Assembly: GCA_963383645.1 (NCBI GenBank)
Contig: OY726560.1
Span: 62,500,558 to 62,564,557 of the forward strand
Origin: Muscardinus avellanarius
Lineage: Eukaryota; Chordata; Mammalia; Rodentia; Gliridae
DNA length: 64,000 bases
Direction of reading: 5' to 3'
Part shown: in pieces, positions 1 through 11,712 of the stretch
Layout: the number at the start of each line of letters is the position of its first letter
How positions within the stretch are numbered: the first letter of the stretch is position 1
The notes under the pieces: model-generated
What the model was told of the DNA's origin: nothing
The model's database searches: none
The model's input: the letters and a program-made list of their open reading frames with translations, nothing else
Position numbers and translations under genes: made by a program

Positions 1-815
1 GGGTTAATAATCGATAACATTAGAAATATTTGTCTTTCTTATTGGATACAATAAAACTACCAGACATATCTCTTGAACAAAGTTATGGTGAAGTAAACAT
101 GAATTGCTACATTTCCCACTATCTATACTGTATTTTGTCGATTCAGCCCTCTTGAGAAACCTACTTGCATGAGAGCTCTGATGCTGTTAAAACAGATATC
201 TCTCCACAGAGCACCTCATCGACTTTTTCCTTTTCCGTGCCCTTTTCTTTGCATGAAAATTTACCAACTCTGGAAGCAATTGTGGCATAGTGGGAGATAA
301 TGATTAAAATTTTAAAGACAATTTTAGCATACTTTTTACCTAGCTATATGACTATAGGTAAGAGTTCATAAATATTCTTTTGAAAAAATTAAAAGATCAC
401 TAATTGAACCAACTCTCTGTCTTCTGTTCCTCCTATTGAAAGAAAAAATAATATATACACTGGGTGTTACTCAAGAAACTCATAAGAAATAAACGAACTA
501 GTGAGTTTGGAAGTAGTTTATTTGTAAGGGTAAATTAACATATATTTATGCCTGCTTAATTTCATACTCAAATGTACATAATTTTACAAAAAGATAATAA
601 TTGTCAATAGCACTATAAGAAGACCTTAAATGACAGCTTGAGCAAAATTTCAACTAATTTCGTGGTCATTTCTTTTTATGTTTTTCAAAGTATTTTACTA
701 ATTTAATTTTTCTCTTTATTGATTTATCAACATAATTTTTTGGTTCTTTGCTGTCAATAGTAACTCCAGAATTTAAAATATTTTTGGTGGCCAGATTTTA
801 TTTTTTTTACTGTAT
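1..815. other. AT-rich sequence, no gene seen
   Basis: No open frame of note, no recognisable repeat and no splice-site pattern that I can defend. Ordinary AT-rich intergenic or intronic sequence. Confidence 0.5.
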
Positions 816-817
816 TT

Positions 818-856
<39 letters not shown>

Positions 857-935
857 TCTTCCAGTGCTGGGGATTAAACTCAGAGCCTTATGCATACAAA
901 GCAACCAACTTACCACTGAGCTGCACCTGAATCCT
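816..935 (-). repeat. ID-type SINE fragment with (TTTA)n tail
   Basis: Read on the minus strand, 862-935 is a tRNA-like ID unit: a 'gcagctcagtggtaag' A-box region and a 'taatccccagcac' end. The (TTTA)n run at 816-860 is its A-rich tail. The B1-like left half of the dimeric family is absent, so this is either a monomer or a 5'-truncated dimer. Confidence 0.75.
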
Positions 936-1649
936 GATGCTTTAAATAAAATAATTTATAGTTCTTTTGCATTAATACCTGTGATTTTTATTCATATAGG
1001 TGAAACAAAAACAAATAGACACAAAATAAACAGGATGCATGAGAAATGGAAATAATTTTGTAGTTATACATAATTTTGTCTATAAATAGATATCCAATGC
1101 CTAACTTGTTGGACGCATACTACCTGGTGAGGCATATTATCCTAGATAGCAACATATAAGTTCAAATTCATTAAGCTTAATGTAAATTCCCCCAGTAGAA
1201 CAAGACTCCCTCATGATAAGGTAACTCAAGTAACAAAAAGGCTTATGGCTATCAAATCGATTTTACAGAAGCTCTGTGATAACAGACAGCTGTTGGACAT
1301 TTATTTGTAGTTAATTTTGGAGGGAATCACACAGCCAAGGATACCAAAATATGTATAATAAACACCAAATATTAAAATAATGGAATAGGTAGGGATGCAT
1401 TGTATAAAAGCTTTTAAATGCCTATGGGGAGGCTAACTGCCTGAAAGAAAATTGTAGAGAATCCTTTTGAAAAATGAAGTTTCTTTGGTCAAGTAAAAAT
1501 TCACCTTGCTTCAACTTTTCATTCAACCTTTGTATGTTCATGTTCTGGCATACTGGGTTTTCTTCAAGATAACCATGGATCTACTTTGTAGTGTGGAGAC
1601 ACTTTCTATTAGTGTTTATAAGCTCAATGCTGCCTTGTCCCATGAAACA
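936..1649. other. Unique AT-rich sequence
   Basis: No gene or named repeat recognised. Confidence 0.45.
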
Positions 1650-1790
1650 TGTCATTAACTGTTAATCCACACAACACCCTTGTTAAGTAGGTCATTATTA
1701 TTATCTTCACTTTCCAGCTGAGGAAACACACCAGGAGAGGTCAAGGCATGAGTCAGGGCCAGGATTAGCAATGAAAAGCACCCAGTTGTC
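1650..1790 (-). repeat. MIR SINE relic
   Basis: Reverse orientation of the mammalian-wide interspersed repeat. The order of blocks matches: a 'taatccacacaac' part, 'gtaggtcattattattatc', 'cagctgaggaaac', then a gagaggtcaag part and 'cagggccaggatt'. It is strongly diverged and lacks a tail. MIRs predate the placental radiation, so this marks old, undisturbed sequence. The open frames across it are chance. Confidence 0.75.
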
Positions 1791-2607
1791 CATGCTTTCC
1801 TTGTTCCACCCGGCCATGTTAAGTAGGCGAGATGGCTTGCCTGAATAGCCACAAAGAACGGGAGCTGGCCCAGAGCTTGTATAACCAAGCTCCTAATAAA
1901 AGCAGCCTGTGTAGTCCTCACTCTGGACTTCATACAAGTTACCCTAAATTTGAATTGGTGGGGCTCTCGCTAATATGCTTGACCCAGATGCTGACCGTTG
2001 TCTTTACTGTTCCTCTCTTCATGTAACCATCTCTCCTGAAACCCTGAGAGTTTACCTGTGGTTTGCTCTACTCTGAACCCATTTCTGGGGAGAGAAAAAT
2101 AAATAGTACTAAAGGGATTTTACAACCTGGGGTGATATTTCTGGAGGGACTGAAATGTAAATTAATTCTCTTGAAATAACTAGACCAAATTTATATGCTT
2201 TTGCAGTTTTCTTATCTTAATATTTGAGAAAAAGATGAATTCATGTGTAATAAAAATGATCTGAAATTCTAGACAGTGACTGAGGCAGGCATAGGCAATA
2301 GATATGGCATAGGATATTTTATAAAATGCTAATTGATATAAACCCATGAATTTTATAAATTATTCAATTTCCAATTAAAGGTCTTTTTGCTGGAGCAAGC
2401 ATTTACAATTTAAAGAAGAAGTATGATTAAAAATTGGAAATAATGCAAGAAGTGGAAAATAAAAGCTTGGGAACATATAATAGCAAATTAAAAAAGAACA
2501 TTTTCAAAGATTGGGGAAAGAAGTAACAGTTCCCATCTCACTTGAGGTCAGTGATAGCCTTTATTCTGAGATTTAAAAGGAAAATTGAAAGCAAGTTTGT
2601 TTAAGAA
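1791..2607. other. Unique AT-rich sequence
   Basis: No gene or recognisable repeat. Short open frames show no domain. Confidence 0.4.
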
Positions 2608-2937
2608 ACGTGTTAAGTGAGATTATCCAGTCACAGAAAGTGAATGATCATATGTTCTCTCTTGTATGAGGAAGCTAAGTAGTCAATGGGATATAAGAGG
2701 AGCTTTGGATAATGGAAAAGAGCCTCCAGTGAAGCAAGGAAGGTGATTTTGGAGAGGGAGAAGAGAGAGAAGGAGAATTAATGACACATGCACATATGTG
2801 AGAATACAATGCCAATCTCAGTATCTCATAAGAGGAAGAGGGGAAGTGGAGAAGGAGCCACGGGGAAACTAAGTACTATAATTATGAACTACTTTATGAT
2901 GTGAGACTTTAATGCACCAATAAAAATGTTTTAAAAA
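2608..2937 (+). mobile_element. L1 3' end (end of ORF2 plus 3' UTR)
   Basis: Shares the recurrent L1 3'-end order seen in about ten places in this window: a 'gtgagattatccagtcaca' block, 'catatgttctc', a G/A-rich middle, and a final block ending in 'aatgcaccaataaaaatg'. Severely 5'-truncated. Confidence 0.75.
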
Positions 2938-3029
2938 CTGAACTGGAAATTCCTAAACAAAATGTGATCAAATCAAATCATAAGACATATATTCAAACTA
3001 AACTGTATTTGTTTCAACCCCATCAGAGA

Positions 3030-3990
3030 TTTTTAACATACAGAAAGCAATCAAGCTAGTTAGTCATATTGGGAAAACAAGAACATACTCATCCTAGTGG
3101 GAAAAACCTTTGCTAAAATTCAATACATTTTAATAATTTTTTCACAAACTAAGAATAAAAAACATCTTAATTTAACATAACATGTCTACAAAATTTATAA
3201 CAAGTACCATGTTTATAAAAACTTCTCTCCAAGATTGGGAATAAAGTCAGGGTATCACATATCACCACTTCTGTTTTTGACTGCACTAAATTTAATATCT
3301 TGTTCAATATTAAATAGTCAAACAATTAAATATTAATAATTAAAGTATTACATAGCAAATATTAAATATTAAAATATTAGATTTGGAAAGGATTACATAG
3401 ACTTTTGAAAATAGCATGATTGTAAACACAAAATATCCCAAATTGTCTATAGATAAAATCTTAGAATTCATAAGTAAATTTAACATGGTTGGCAGATATG
3501 ATTAGAAAATAAAAATTTTGAAAGAAAGCATTAAGTTTAGGATTAATCATATCTAATTTTTTAGGTATAAACCTAGTGAAAAATGTATGAAGCCTTGGGA
3601 AAAATAAAGAGCCAAATAAATAGAAGAATTGACCAAAGATTATAAATATATCAGTTTTTCTCCAAAATTTGTACATATTCAATGCAATGCAAATTAATTT
3701 TTTTAATTTTTTTTAGAAATTAGTAAGTTTATTTTAAAGTATATATGGAAATAAAAGGGGCCTAAATGAGACAAGGCAATCTTGAACAAGAGCAAAGTCA
3801 GAGTACTTATATTACTAGAGAGCAAGACGTTGAAAACTCATAATAATTAAGACTTTATGCTGTTAACACAAGAAAAAAAATTAACCAATGAAATAAAATG
3901 GAGAGTCTAGAAACAGAGTTCTATCCACAGACACTCAAATTGTGGCAAAGAAAAATCTTTCACAGGTAGAGAGAGGTCATATACATGAAT
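3030..3990 (+). mobile_element. Old, decayed L1 ORF2 fragment
   Basis: Diverged sense-strand L1 ORF2, from the reverse transcriptase region onward. A degenerate 'cactaaatttaatatcttg' block, then 'ttcaatgcaatgcaaatt' and 'gaacaagagcaaag' occur in the order expected for ORF2. Many stops and small deletions; no coding capacity. Confidence 0.6.
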
Positions 3991-4826
3991 GTTTATACTT
4001 TTTTGGTGCATTATAGTCTTACAGTCTCACATCAGGATGTAGTAAATAGTGATAGTCACAAATAGCCACAAAGCAGTTGGTAAGATTTCCCCTGGCTTCC
4101 TCCCCAATCCCCTTATTCCCGGTATATTATATTGAGATTGGCATTGGTTTTCTCACCATGTATGTTGAATGTTCATGGAAATGTTTCCTTCATTAATACT
4201 TGCTGTCCCTAGATTAAACCACATCACCCTTGCTCCCCTGAGGTTTCTCCTCTTGTTTAAAGTCCCTCTCATATCCTGATTACTTCCTAGGTTCTGCATA
4301 TGAAAGCAAACATATGACCCTTCACTTTCTGTAATTGACTAATTTCATTTAAAATAATGTTTTCCAGGTTCATCAATTTTTCTGCAAATGACATAATTTT
4401 GTTTTTTATTGCAGAGTAGATTCCATTGTGTGTATATCTCATAATTTTGTATATATTCATTTGTTGATGGACACCTAGATGGGTTCCCTAATTTAGCTAT
4501 TGTGAGTTGTACTGCTATAAAAATGTATATATACGTATGTATCACTATAACAGTCTAATTCCTGTCCCTTTGGAAACCCAGAAGTTGTATTCTGGATCAT
4601 ATGGTGAATTTATCCCCAGTTTTCTGATGACTCTCCACACTGATCTCCATAGTGACTGCACTAATTTGCAATCTCACCAACAGTGTAGAAGAGTTCTCAT
4701 TTCCCTGCATCCTCACTGGTATTTACTGCTGCTTGACATTGTGATGATTGCCATTCTAATTGGGGTTAGGTGGAACCTCAGTACAGTTTTTATTTTCATC
4801 TCCCTGATTGTTAATGATGCTGAATG

Positions 4827-4828
<2 letters not shown>

Positions 4829-4867
<39 letters not shown>
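4829..4867. repeat. (TA)n microsatellite in L1
   Basis: About 19 TA units, expanded inside the minus-strand L1 ORF2. Confidence 0.95.
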
Positions 4868-4870
<3 letters not shown>

Positions 4871-5124
4871 ATTTTTATTTCTTCTTTTGTGAAGTGTCTA
4901 TTTGGTTCAATTGCTCATTTATTGGTTGGGTTATTGATTTTTTAGTGTTAAGTCTTTTAAGTACTTTGTATATTCTAGATACCAGTTTTCTACCAGAGGA
5001 ATAGCTGGCAAAGATTTTCTCCCATTCTTTAGGCTCTCTCTTTAGACTTTTGATGATTTTATTAGATAAACAAAAAAATTTTAATGTAATGACATCCCAT
5101 TTATTCTTTTTTAAATTTTCTGAG

Positions 5125-5333
5125 TTTTTTTTTTTTTTTTTTTTTTTTTTTGGTGGTACTGGGGTTCCTGGAAGCCCTTCTCCCTCCGGGCTACACTCCC
5201 AGACCTATTTCTATACTTTTTTGTTTGGAAACAAGATCTCTTAAGCCAGAGCGGCTGGCTTCGAACCAGCGTGATCCTCCTGTCTCCACCTCCCAAGTGC
5301 AGGGATTACAAGCGTGCACCACCATGCCCGGCT
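5125..5333 (-). repeat. B1-dID SINE, young subfamily
   Basis: Minus-strand dimer: poly(T) at 5125-5151 is its A tail, followed by the ID-like right part and then the B1-like left part ending in 'atgcccggct'. The target L1 has the core 'tgagtttt' on both sides, a target-site duplication. The Pol III B box 'ggttcgaagcc' is intact. Confidence 0.9.
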
Positions 5334-5699
5334 AATTTTTTGAGTTTTAAGGTCTTAGTGAAGAAGCTTCTACCTATGCCTGTATGTTGAGGTCTTGGAC
5401 CTATCCTCTTCAGTAGTAATTTCATAGTCTCTGGCCTAATTTCCAAGTCTTTGATTCCTCTTGAGTTGCTGTTGTGTTGTGAGAACCTATTGTTTCCTCA
5501 TTGGACTTCATTATCATGTTTTCAGAATTCTCAGATTTGTATCTCTGTTACCTTGGCATCCTCTACCCCTTAATGTGAGAGTTCTATGTCTATATGTTGT
5601 TCCTTCACAATAAAGTCTATGATGGTGACATATATTTTCCTTAATAAATCTGTCTTAATTAATCAGACTTTTGAGTTAGTCTCCCAGAACCTCTTTCAT

Positions 5700-6350
5700 A
5701 GGATATTGCTCTTAGTGCAGACAGAGCAGCAGTCTCTTATTGGCTATAGGCCTCCATGCTCTGCGGGCCTGAACTCATCAGGACCAGAGACTATAATGTC
5801 CTATTTAGAGCATGCAGACAGATGGCCAATATTTAATGTCCCAGGAACACCACCACTGCTCTGCTGGTTTGCAAATATGTAAAATCCTTCAGACTGCAGG
5901 TCTCTAGCCTCTGTGGTCACTGAGCATGAGCTCAGTAAGGCTAAAGCTTCTGGTCTGGCTGGCTCAGTTTTGATGTCCCAGAAACATCAGACCTGATCTG
6001 TTGGTTGTAATCACGTGGATCCCTGTTAGCCCCTGGCATCCATGTTCACCAGACCCAAACTCTGCTGGCCAAGAGAGTGTTGCCTTCTCAATCTGTGGCA
6101 TGGCTATCTGAGTCAAATTGACTCAGAGATGCTTGCCACTATTCTGCCAGCTATGATCACGTGAAACACTGTTGGCCTCTGGCCTCCCTGATTTAGGGGG
6201 CCAAATTCTGCAAAGGAGAAATTATACTGTTCTGAGCCTGGGGCTTTGGTGGCTGAATTATTTAGCCCCATAGATACTACTGCTGCTCTGGCCAGCTGCA
6301 ATCACATAAGATCTTACTCTCCTCTCATCTTGCTTTTTATGGCACCTGGG
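5700..6350 (-). repeat. Tandem ~145-bp monomers in L1 5' UTR
   Basis: Four to five diverged units, seen from recurrent anchors: 'atgtcccaggaacacc' at about 5838 and 'atgtcccagaaacatc' at about 5978; 'aatcacgtgg' near 6009, 'gatcacgtga' near 6155 and 'aatcacataa' near 6300. Spacing is about 140-147 bases. Mouse L1 promoters are built from ~200-bp monomers; this looks like the same design in another lineage. Confidence 0.65.
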
Positions 6351-6669
6351 GTGAGAGAATGTAGCACAATTGGCTAAGTTACTTTATCCTTCACACTCCA
6401 TTGCTGATGGTCCTGCAGTGATCACTTTATATCCCACATGGTGGGGACAACTTCTGACCATAGGTCCAGTCTGAGTGTCCCTAGAGACTGTTAATTCACA
6501 TTTGTATTATGTCCAAATGTAGTCCCTACCTCCATGTCAGAAGGGATGGTTTGCAAACTCAGTCCCCACACGTTTGTTCATTGTCATGCAAGTTCTCAGA
6601 GCTGCACATGTTCCTGCTGGGACAGTTTGTGATCTCACAGTCTTTGCAACCTCTGTTGTAGCCACTCAG

Positions 6670-6930
6670 GTCCCTATGGAAGGGTTTGTAGTTTCTGGGT
6701 TCAAGGAGTTCAGCTGCAGCCATAGTTTGCTGGGCTGTTTAATTGGGTGATCTGTAGATTCACAGTGGTCTTGACAAGGCAAGTTGTAGACACTGGGTTC
6801 CTGCAGGAAGAGTTTGCAGTTTCTCAGGTCCACTAAGTTGTGCTGCACCCATAGGAGTTCGCTGGACTGTTTGGCTGGGTAGCCCAGGGAGTAGAGGACT
6901 TGAGGTACTTGATCATGATGAGAAGAATGT
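6670..6930 (-). repeat. Second tandem repeat in the L1 5' UTR (~125-bp period)
   Basis: Two units align: 'gtttgtagtttctggg' near 6685 and 'gtttgcagtttctcag' near 6810, each followed about 30 bases later by a 'gctgca..ccatag' block and then 'gctgggctgttt' or 'gctggactgttt'. Different from the ~145-bp monomers nearby. A 138-codon minus-strand frame covers it but shows no domain. Confidence 0.6.
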
Positions 6931-7417
6931 GATTGCTTTTGGTTTGGGTTCTCTACAATCGCTGGCTTGACAGTACCTAGCTTTTTCTTTATTGGTTTGG
7001 TCTCTAAGAGCTGCTGGGTTCTGGTAACTGCTAGCTCTTGCCTCAACTTGCCAAGATGATGGCACTTCCACTGTCCACTCACTAGATGAGATGCATGGGC
7101 CTCTGGGCTGTGTCCAGTTCACCATGTCTCATGTGTCTTTTTTTTGTTGAGTTCCGAATGTTGAAGAAGCAATCTTCCTGCTGACTTAGTTCCATGTCTC
7201 AGAGCAACTGAAACATGCTGTCTTCCTCTACTCCACCATCTTTAATCTCCAGGTTTGTGAATCTTGATCCTTGTGTCCTCAGCAGAGAAAGGGAAGCTCC
7301 AGATGAAGGTAGAGCTAATGTGAGCTATAAAACAGAACATAGAAGATAATGGACATAATCAGTATAGTAATTATACATTTAAAATTATAAAACTTCTCTT
7401 TATCAAAATACTTTTAT

Positions 7418-7613
7418 AGCCGGGCATGGTGACGCACACTTGTAATCCCCGCGCTTGGGAGGCAGAGACAGGAGGATCATGCAGGTTCGAAGCCAGCCCC
7501 GCTGGCTTCAGAGACCCTGTTTCCAAAAATAAAAAAAGTATAAAATAGGTCTGGGAGTGTAGCCCAGAGGTAGAAGGGCTTCCAGGAACCCCAGTACCAC
7601 ATATATATATATA
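7418..7613 (+). repeat. B1-dID SINE, young subfamily
   Basis: Starts 'agccgggcatggtg', has the B box 'ggttcgaagcc', the A-rich linker and the right ID-like part ending in 'ccccagtaccac'. The tail has become an (AT)n run at 7601-7613. Confidence 0.9.
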
Positions 7614-7703
7614 TTTTTTTTTTCTCTAAATCTATGAGGAAAATTTACAAGGCTAGGTGAAAGAAAATATTTAATTATACATCCATACACATGTAGAAAT
7701 ATA

Positions 7704-7706
<3 letters not shown>

Positions 7707-7754
<48 letters not shown>
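7707..7754. repeat. (TA)n microsatellite
   Basis: About 24 TA units next to the tail of the minus-strand SINE that follows; tail-derived microsatellite. Confidence 0.95.
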
Positions 7755-7756
<2 letters not shown>

Positions 7757-7951
7757 TTTCTGTGGTGGTGGTGGTATTGGGGTTCCTGGAAGCCCTTCTA
7801 CCTCTGGGCTACACTCCCAGACCTATTTTTTATATTTTTATTTGGAAACAGGGTCTCTGAAGCCAGCGAGCCTGGCTACAAACCTGCACGATCCTCCTGT
7901 CTCCTCCTCCCAAGAGCGGGGATTACAAGGATACGCCACCACACCCGGCCT
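7755..7951 (-). repeat. B1-dID SINE, young subfamily
   Basis: Minus-strand full dimer, ending in 'cacacccggcct' at the right. With the plus-strand copy at 7418-7613 it forms an inverted SINE pair about 140 bases apart. Confidence 0.9.
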
Positions 7952-7964
7952 ATAACAAAGTTTT

Positions 7965-8720
7965 AATATGAGAGATACATATAGAAAAAATAGGCAAAAC
8001 ATTGAAATGGACATTTCAGAAAGAAGATACCAAATGGTTAATAATCACACATTAAAAGACTAAACACTATTAACCATTTGGTACCTACCACAATGTATTA
8101 TATACATGCCAGAAATGTTAGAGGACAAATACTGCCAATGAAAAGACAAATCAGGACAGTCTCCTTATACAGCTATTTGACATCATTTCTTAAATAAAAT
8201 ATAAAAATACTTATGACATAGTCATATTGTGGATATTAACAATGTATAGATACACACACTGAAGATATGTAACAAACAGTTGACAGGATCATTACCTGAT
8301 GCAATGAAATACTTGAAATAACTCAGATATTCATCAACAAAGAATGGATACAATTTTAGAACATTGATACAATGGAATATTACATGAGAATAAAATAGAT
8401 GATCTACTTCTATGGGCAACAGTATAGTTATAGCTCTTAGATGTAGTATTGATTGAAAGAAACTATACACAAAATACATATAATATAATTACATTTATAT
8501 AAATATCTCATAAAGGCAAAACTTTATTAAAGCAATGTGACTATTTTCTTTGGGGGAGGTAGAAGAAGAGGACTAAATGGTAATGACTGAAACATAAGGG
8601 AGCTTCTGGTAAAATTTATCTTGGTTGGGCTGTGGCTTAAAAAGTGGGACTAAAGTTTATAAAAAATTAAGCTTAATATGTCAGATTGCTGATATGTAAA
8701 ATTATTAAGCAGTATACATC
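7965..8720 (+). mobile_element. Old L1 ORF2 C-terminus and 3' UTR
   Basis: Degenerate sense L1: 'gaaatggacatttcagaaag' (the ...cacttctccaaagaag... block of L1), 'tacaatggaatatta' and a 3' UTR-like stretch with 'tgtggcttaaaaagtggg'. Decayed beyond coding. Confidence 0.6.
8028..8083. repeat. Perfect 16-bp inverted repeat
   Basis: Arms 8028-8043 (taccaaatggttaata) and 8068-8083 are exact reverse complements with a 24-nt loop. It lies inside the decayed L1. Confidence 0.9.
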
Positions 8721-9602
8721 AATAGAAAAGTTAGACAAAAAGACATACAACTTTTTTCTTTTTTATGATTATGTAGCAATGACTTAAAGTAACAAATCCA
8801 AAGTAGGTCAAGAGGAACACAATTCTTTAATCCTAAGATAAGTATGTTTTCCCTTTATTAAACCCAGGCAATGACTTCAAAAAGAAGGAAATGAGCTCAG
8901 CCAACATATCAACACTATCACAGAAATAAATGCAAAATACAAATTTATCTTCCCATGATCCAAATTCAAAATGTTCACGTTATCTGTAGTAAAGTTTAAA
9001 TGAGTTTTATTCCCCACTTGGTTCAAAATACCAGAGGGACCCCTTCATGCCAGCTGGTTGCAGAAGAAACCAAACAGAGAAATGAAACAGCAAATTATAA
9101 AGCCACCAAGCCACCAAGTGCTGCCTCCCAGGCAGACACCCTCCCTATTATCAAATATCACACTGTTCCTCTTTCCAGAACCCTCCCCTTCTACTTTACT
9201 TTCAAAAACTCTATCCTATAATAATAGTAAAATTAACTAAATTTTCTAATTCTACTCCCTAGATACAGGGATGGGTATTCTTAAGCATTGCATACTGTTA
9301 CTCGTGACCTGAGCTAACTTTTCTATGGTTACTCAGATTAATATTTTTATGGCTAATCAATGTCATGGAGCTCAGACCCAGAAAATTCCATGCATATGCA
9401 CATTTAGCTACTCTATTTTTGTCTTTTGTCCACCCAACTCTTTGGTCAAATTTGGAATGAAAGACAAGTAAGCCAGGTTCTGGTAGGACATTTTCACTAC
9501 CTAATGCTGCTCTGAATACCCTGGAGTTTAAAACATTCACATACTCATTCCTTTTGTGTGTTGGAATTAGAACACATAACAATTTATATTTTCCCTCAGC
9601 TA
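8721..9602. other. Unique sequence, no gene seen
   Basis: Open frames at 9000-9240 and 9298-9582 (60-94 codons) carry no recognisable domain and no supporting context. Confidence 0.4.
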
Positions 9603-9678
9603 CATATGTTATGATATAGAGACATAATGTGTAGCAGCTTCATATGCCATAATATAGAAACATAATGCATAGCAGGAC
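9603..9678. repeat. 38-bp tandem duplication
   Basis: Units 9603-9640 and 9641-9678 both start 'catatg' and share 'ataatg' and 'tagcag' at the same positions; about 80 percent alike. Confidence 0.8.
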
Positions 9679-9722
9679 CTTTACTAATTATATAGAGTGA
9701 GTGTATTAAAACAATGCAATAA

Positions 9723-9904
9723 GCCAGGCGTGGTGGCGCACGCTTGTAATCCCCGTGCTTGGGAGGCAGAGACAGGAGGATCGTGCAGGTTCGAAGCCAG
9801 CCACACATGTTCCCTTAGGAGACCCTGTTTCCAAATAAAAATATAAAAAATAGGTCTGGGAGTGTAGCCTGAAGGTAGAAGGGCTTCCAGGAACCCCAGT
9901 ACCA

Positions 9905-9940
<36 letters not shown>
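9723..9940 (+). repeat. B1-dID SINE with perfect 15-bp TSD
   Basis: Full dimer followed by a (CA)n tail at 9905-9940. Direct repeats 'aaaacaatgcaataa' at 9708-9722 and 9941-9955 are identical, the hallmark of L1-driven insertion. A young copy. Confidence 0.95.
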
Positions 9941-9944
<4 letters not shown>

Positions 9945-10175
9945 CAATGCAATAAATACAATCTTATATTTTAGTAGCAATTGAGATAATTTTAGAAACT
10001 TAGCACTAAATAGGATATAAATAAGATTCTTAATGAATTACATAATGAAGATATAAAGTCTAAGAACAGATCAGCAACTTATCACACAAATACTCAGTTA
10101 ATATTGTAATCAGAGAAACAATGTTCCTCCAGTGTTTCATAAGACAAGTGTTTTTGTATTAAAAATAAATTAGTA

Positions 10176-10309
10176 GCCGGGCATGGTGGCGCACGCTTGT
10201 AATCCCCGCGCTTCGGAGGCAGAGGCAGGAGGATCCAGCAGGTTCGAAGTCAGCCTCTCTGGCTAAGAGACCCTGAAGGGTTTTCAGGAGCCCCAGCACC
10301 ACAAAAAAT
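10176..10309 (+). repeat. Short B1-dID SINE with deleted right part
   Basis: The left part is intact, but the linker joins directly to the last bases of the ID part ('gagccccagcacc'). Identical 13-bp TSDs 'aaataaattagta' at 10163-10175 and 10310-10322. The deletion therefore probably existed before insertion. Confidence 0.9.
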
Positions 10310-10397
10310 AAATAAATTAGTAAATAAACTACTTTGAAGTAATTTGTATTTATAGTATTTTTTAATTTTAATTTTTTTGTTTTATGTGCATTTATTA

Positions 10398-10539
10398 ATT
10401 TTTTTGTGTGTGTGGTATGGGTTCTCACTGAGTTGCAAAGGGCCTCACTAAGTAGCTGAGGCTGCCTGTGAAACATCATCCTCCTGTCTCAGCCTCCCAA
10501 TTGCTGGGATTATAAGCATGCACCACCACGTCCACCTTT
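10398..10539 (-). repeat. Older B1-dID SINE, mostly left part
   Basis: Minus strand; carries the older-subfamily blocks 'ggcctcactaagtagctgag' and 'cagcctcccaattgctggg'. The ID part is reduced to 'gtggtat'. Confidence 0.8.
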
Positions 10540-11535
10540 TTTATGGGTACCTACACAACTTCATTAATATAACTTATAAAGTATACATGTCTTTGTAATT
10601 ATACCTATATTATATATAAACAGCATATCATAAATATGGTTTTACTGATAGAGTGTATAATAACCTTTGAAGCAACTGATTTGTACTAGATTATTTACCA
10701 AAATGATATGTGGTAGGATATATTCCATTATACATATACAAATACATGCACACACATATATAAATATATATTTCTACTTTTTATCAAATTAAAAGTCACA
10801 ATGTCCTCCGAGAACTAAGAAAGCATGCCACTATAGTCTAGTGTTTCTTAAGCAAGAAGCAAGGACTTCAGGAGATCTCAAAAGTTTAAAGGGTTTGTGA
10901 TCCTGCTAAAATCTCTTAAATATTTGGTATATGTTTATATATGTACAGTTGTATACACTTCTGAATTTTTGGAAAATAGTGAGTTTATCCCCTGCACTAG
11001 ATTCTTCAAGGTGTTTTTGGTCATCTTGAATATATCAATCCTCTATATTCAACATTGTATTAGTTACTTTGGCTCACTCTACAAAGGAAAAAAAAAAGTT
11101 TTTCTTTCTCATTTGGATCAAATACGAATTTCTTGGATAGAATAATCTATAGCCACAATTCTTCAAAGTTAACCTTTCATATCTCAAATATGAGAAAAAG
11201 TGATCTGGGTTAAGCCTTAATAAACTTTAATTACCATAGCATGAATTTTCCAAATTTTATTAGTTTTGTTAAGTCTCACAAAATTATTTCAAAAGTAGTA
11301 TCACATAACCAAACCTGCACACTTTCTTTCAAGGCCAAATTAGATTCAGATTGTACCCAGGTTCAAGTAGTCTGTTTCAATTAACTGTATCACATTGTCA
11401 CTATTATTTGAATAGCTGTAAAGACCAAATTGTGTTGACTGTTGTCAACCTAAATATTCCTCAGTTTAAAATTTGTTGGTCTTCTGATAACAACATTCAA
11501 CAGTATTAATAAGTTGTCTGCTACATTTGTGTGTT
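10540..11535. other. AT-rich unique sequence
   Basis: Nothing recognisable; the 82-codon frame at 10897 shows no domain. Confidence 0.4.
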
Positions 11536-11539
11536 TGTT

Positions 11540-11712
11540 TTTGTGGTACTGAAGATTAAATCCAGGAGCATTCTACCTCTGATCTATCTCTTTAGACTCA
11601 TTTTATTTTTATTTTCAAACAGGGTCTCACTAAATTATCAAGGACTGGCCTTAAACCTGTGATCCTCCTCTTAAGTACTGGGACTGCAAGCAGACACCAC
11701 CACACTCAGCTA
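11540..11712 (-). repeat. Old B1-dID SINE
   Basis: Diverged minus-strand dimer: 'gtggtactgaagattaaatc', then 'caaacagggtctcacta', then 'ccaccacactcagct'. Confidence 0.75.

Larger units (their letters stand above)
3998..7250 (-). mobile_element. L1 with long repeat-bearing 5' UTR, ORF1/ORF2 mostly deleted
   Basis: On the minus strand the 5' end is near 7250, starting with 'ggagattaaagatggtgg', a typical L1 first-exon-like start. About 1.7 kb of 5' UTR follows. The ORF1 start ATG is at 5559-5557, with the same 'atgccaag' start as the L1 at 60537. Within about 80 bases ORF1 jumps into the C-terminal part of ORF2 near 5475. ORF2 C-terminal sequence then runs to the 3' UTR, whose end and tail lie near 4000. 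A SINE interrupts it at 5125-5333. Because both L1 ends are present and the middle is gone, this is an internally deleted copy rather than a 5'-truncated one. Non-autonomous. Confidence 0.75.

Noticed and set aside
862..935. tRNA gene
   Set aside because: It has tRNA-derived boxes but no cloverleaf; it is an ID SINE.
4507..5004. 165-codon plus-strand frame as a membrane protein
   Set aside because: Antisense of L1 ORF2 with a (TA)n microsatellite; the YIYIYI stretch is the microsatellite.
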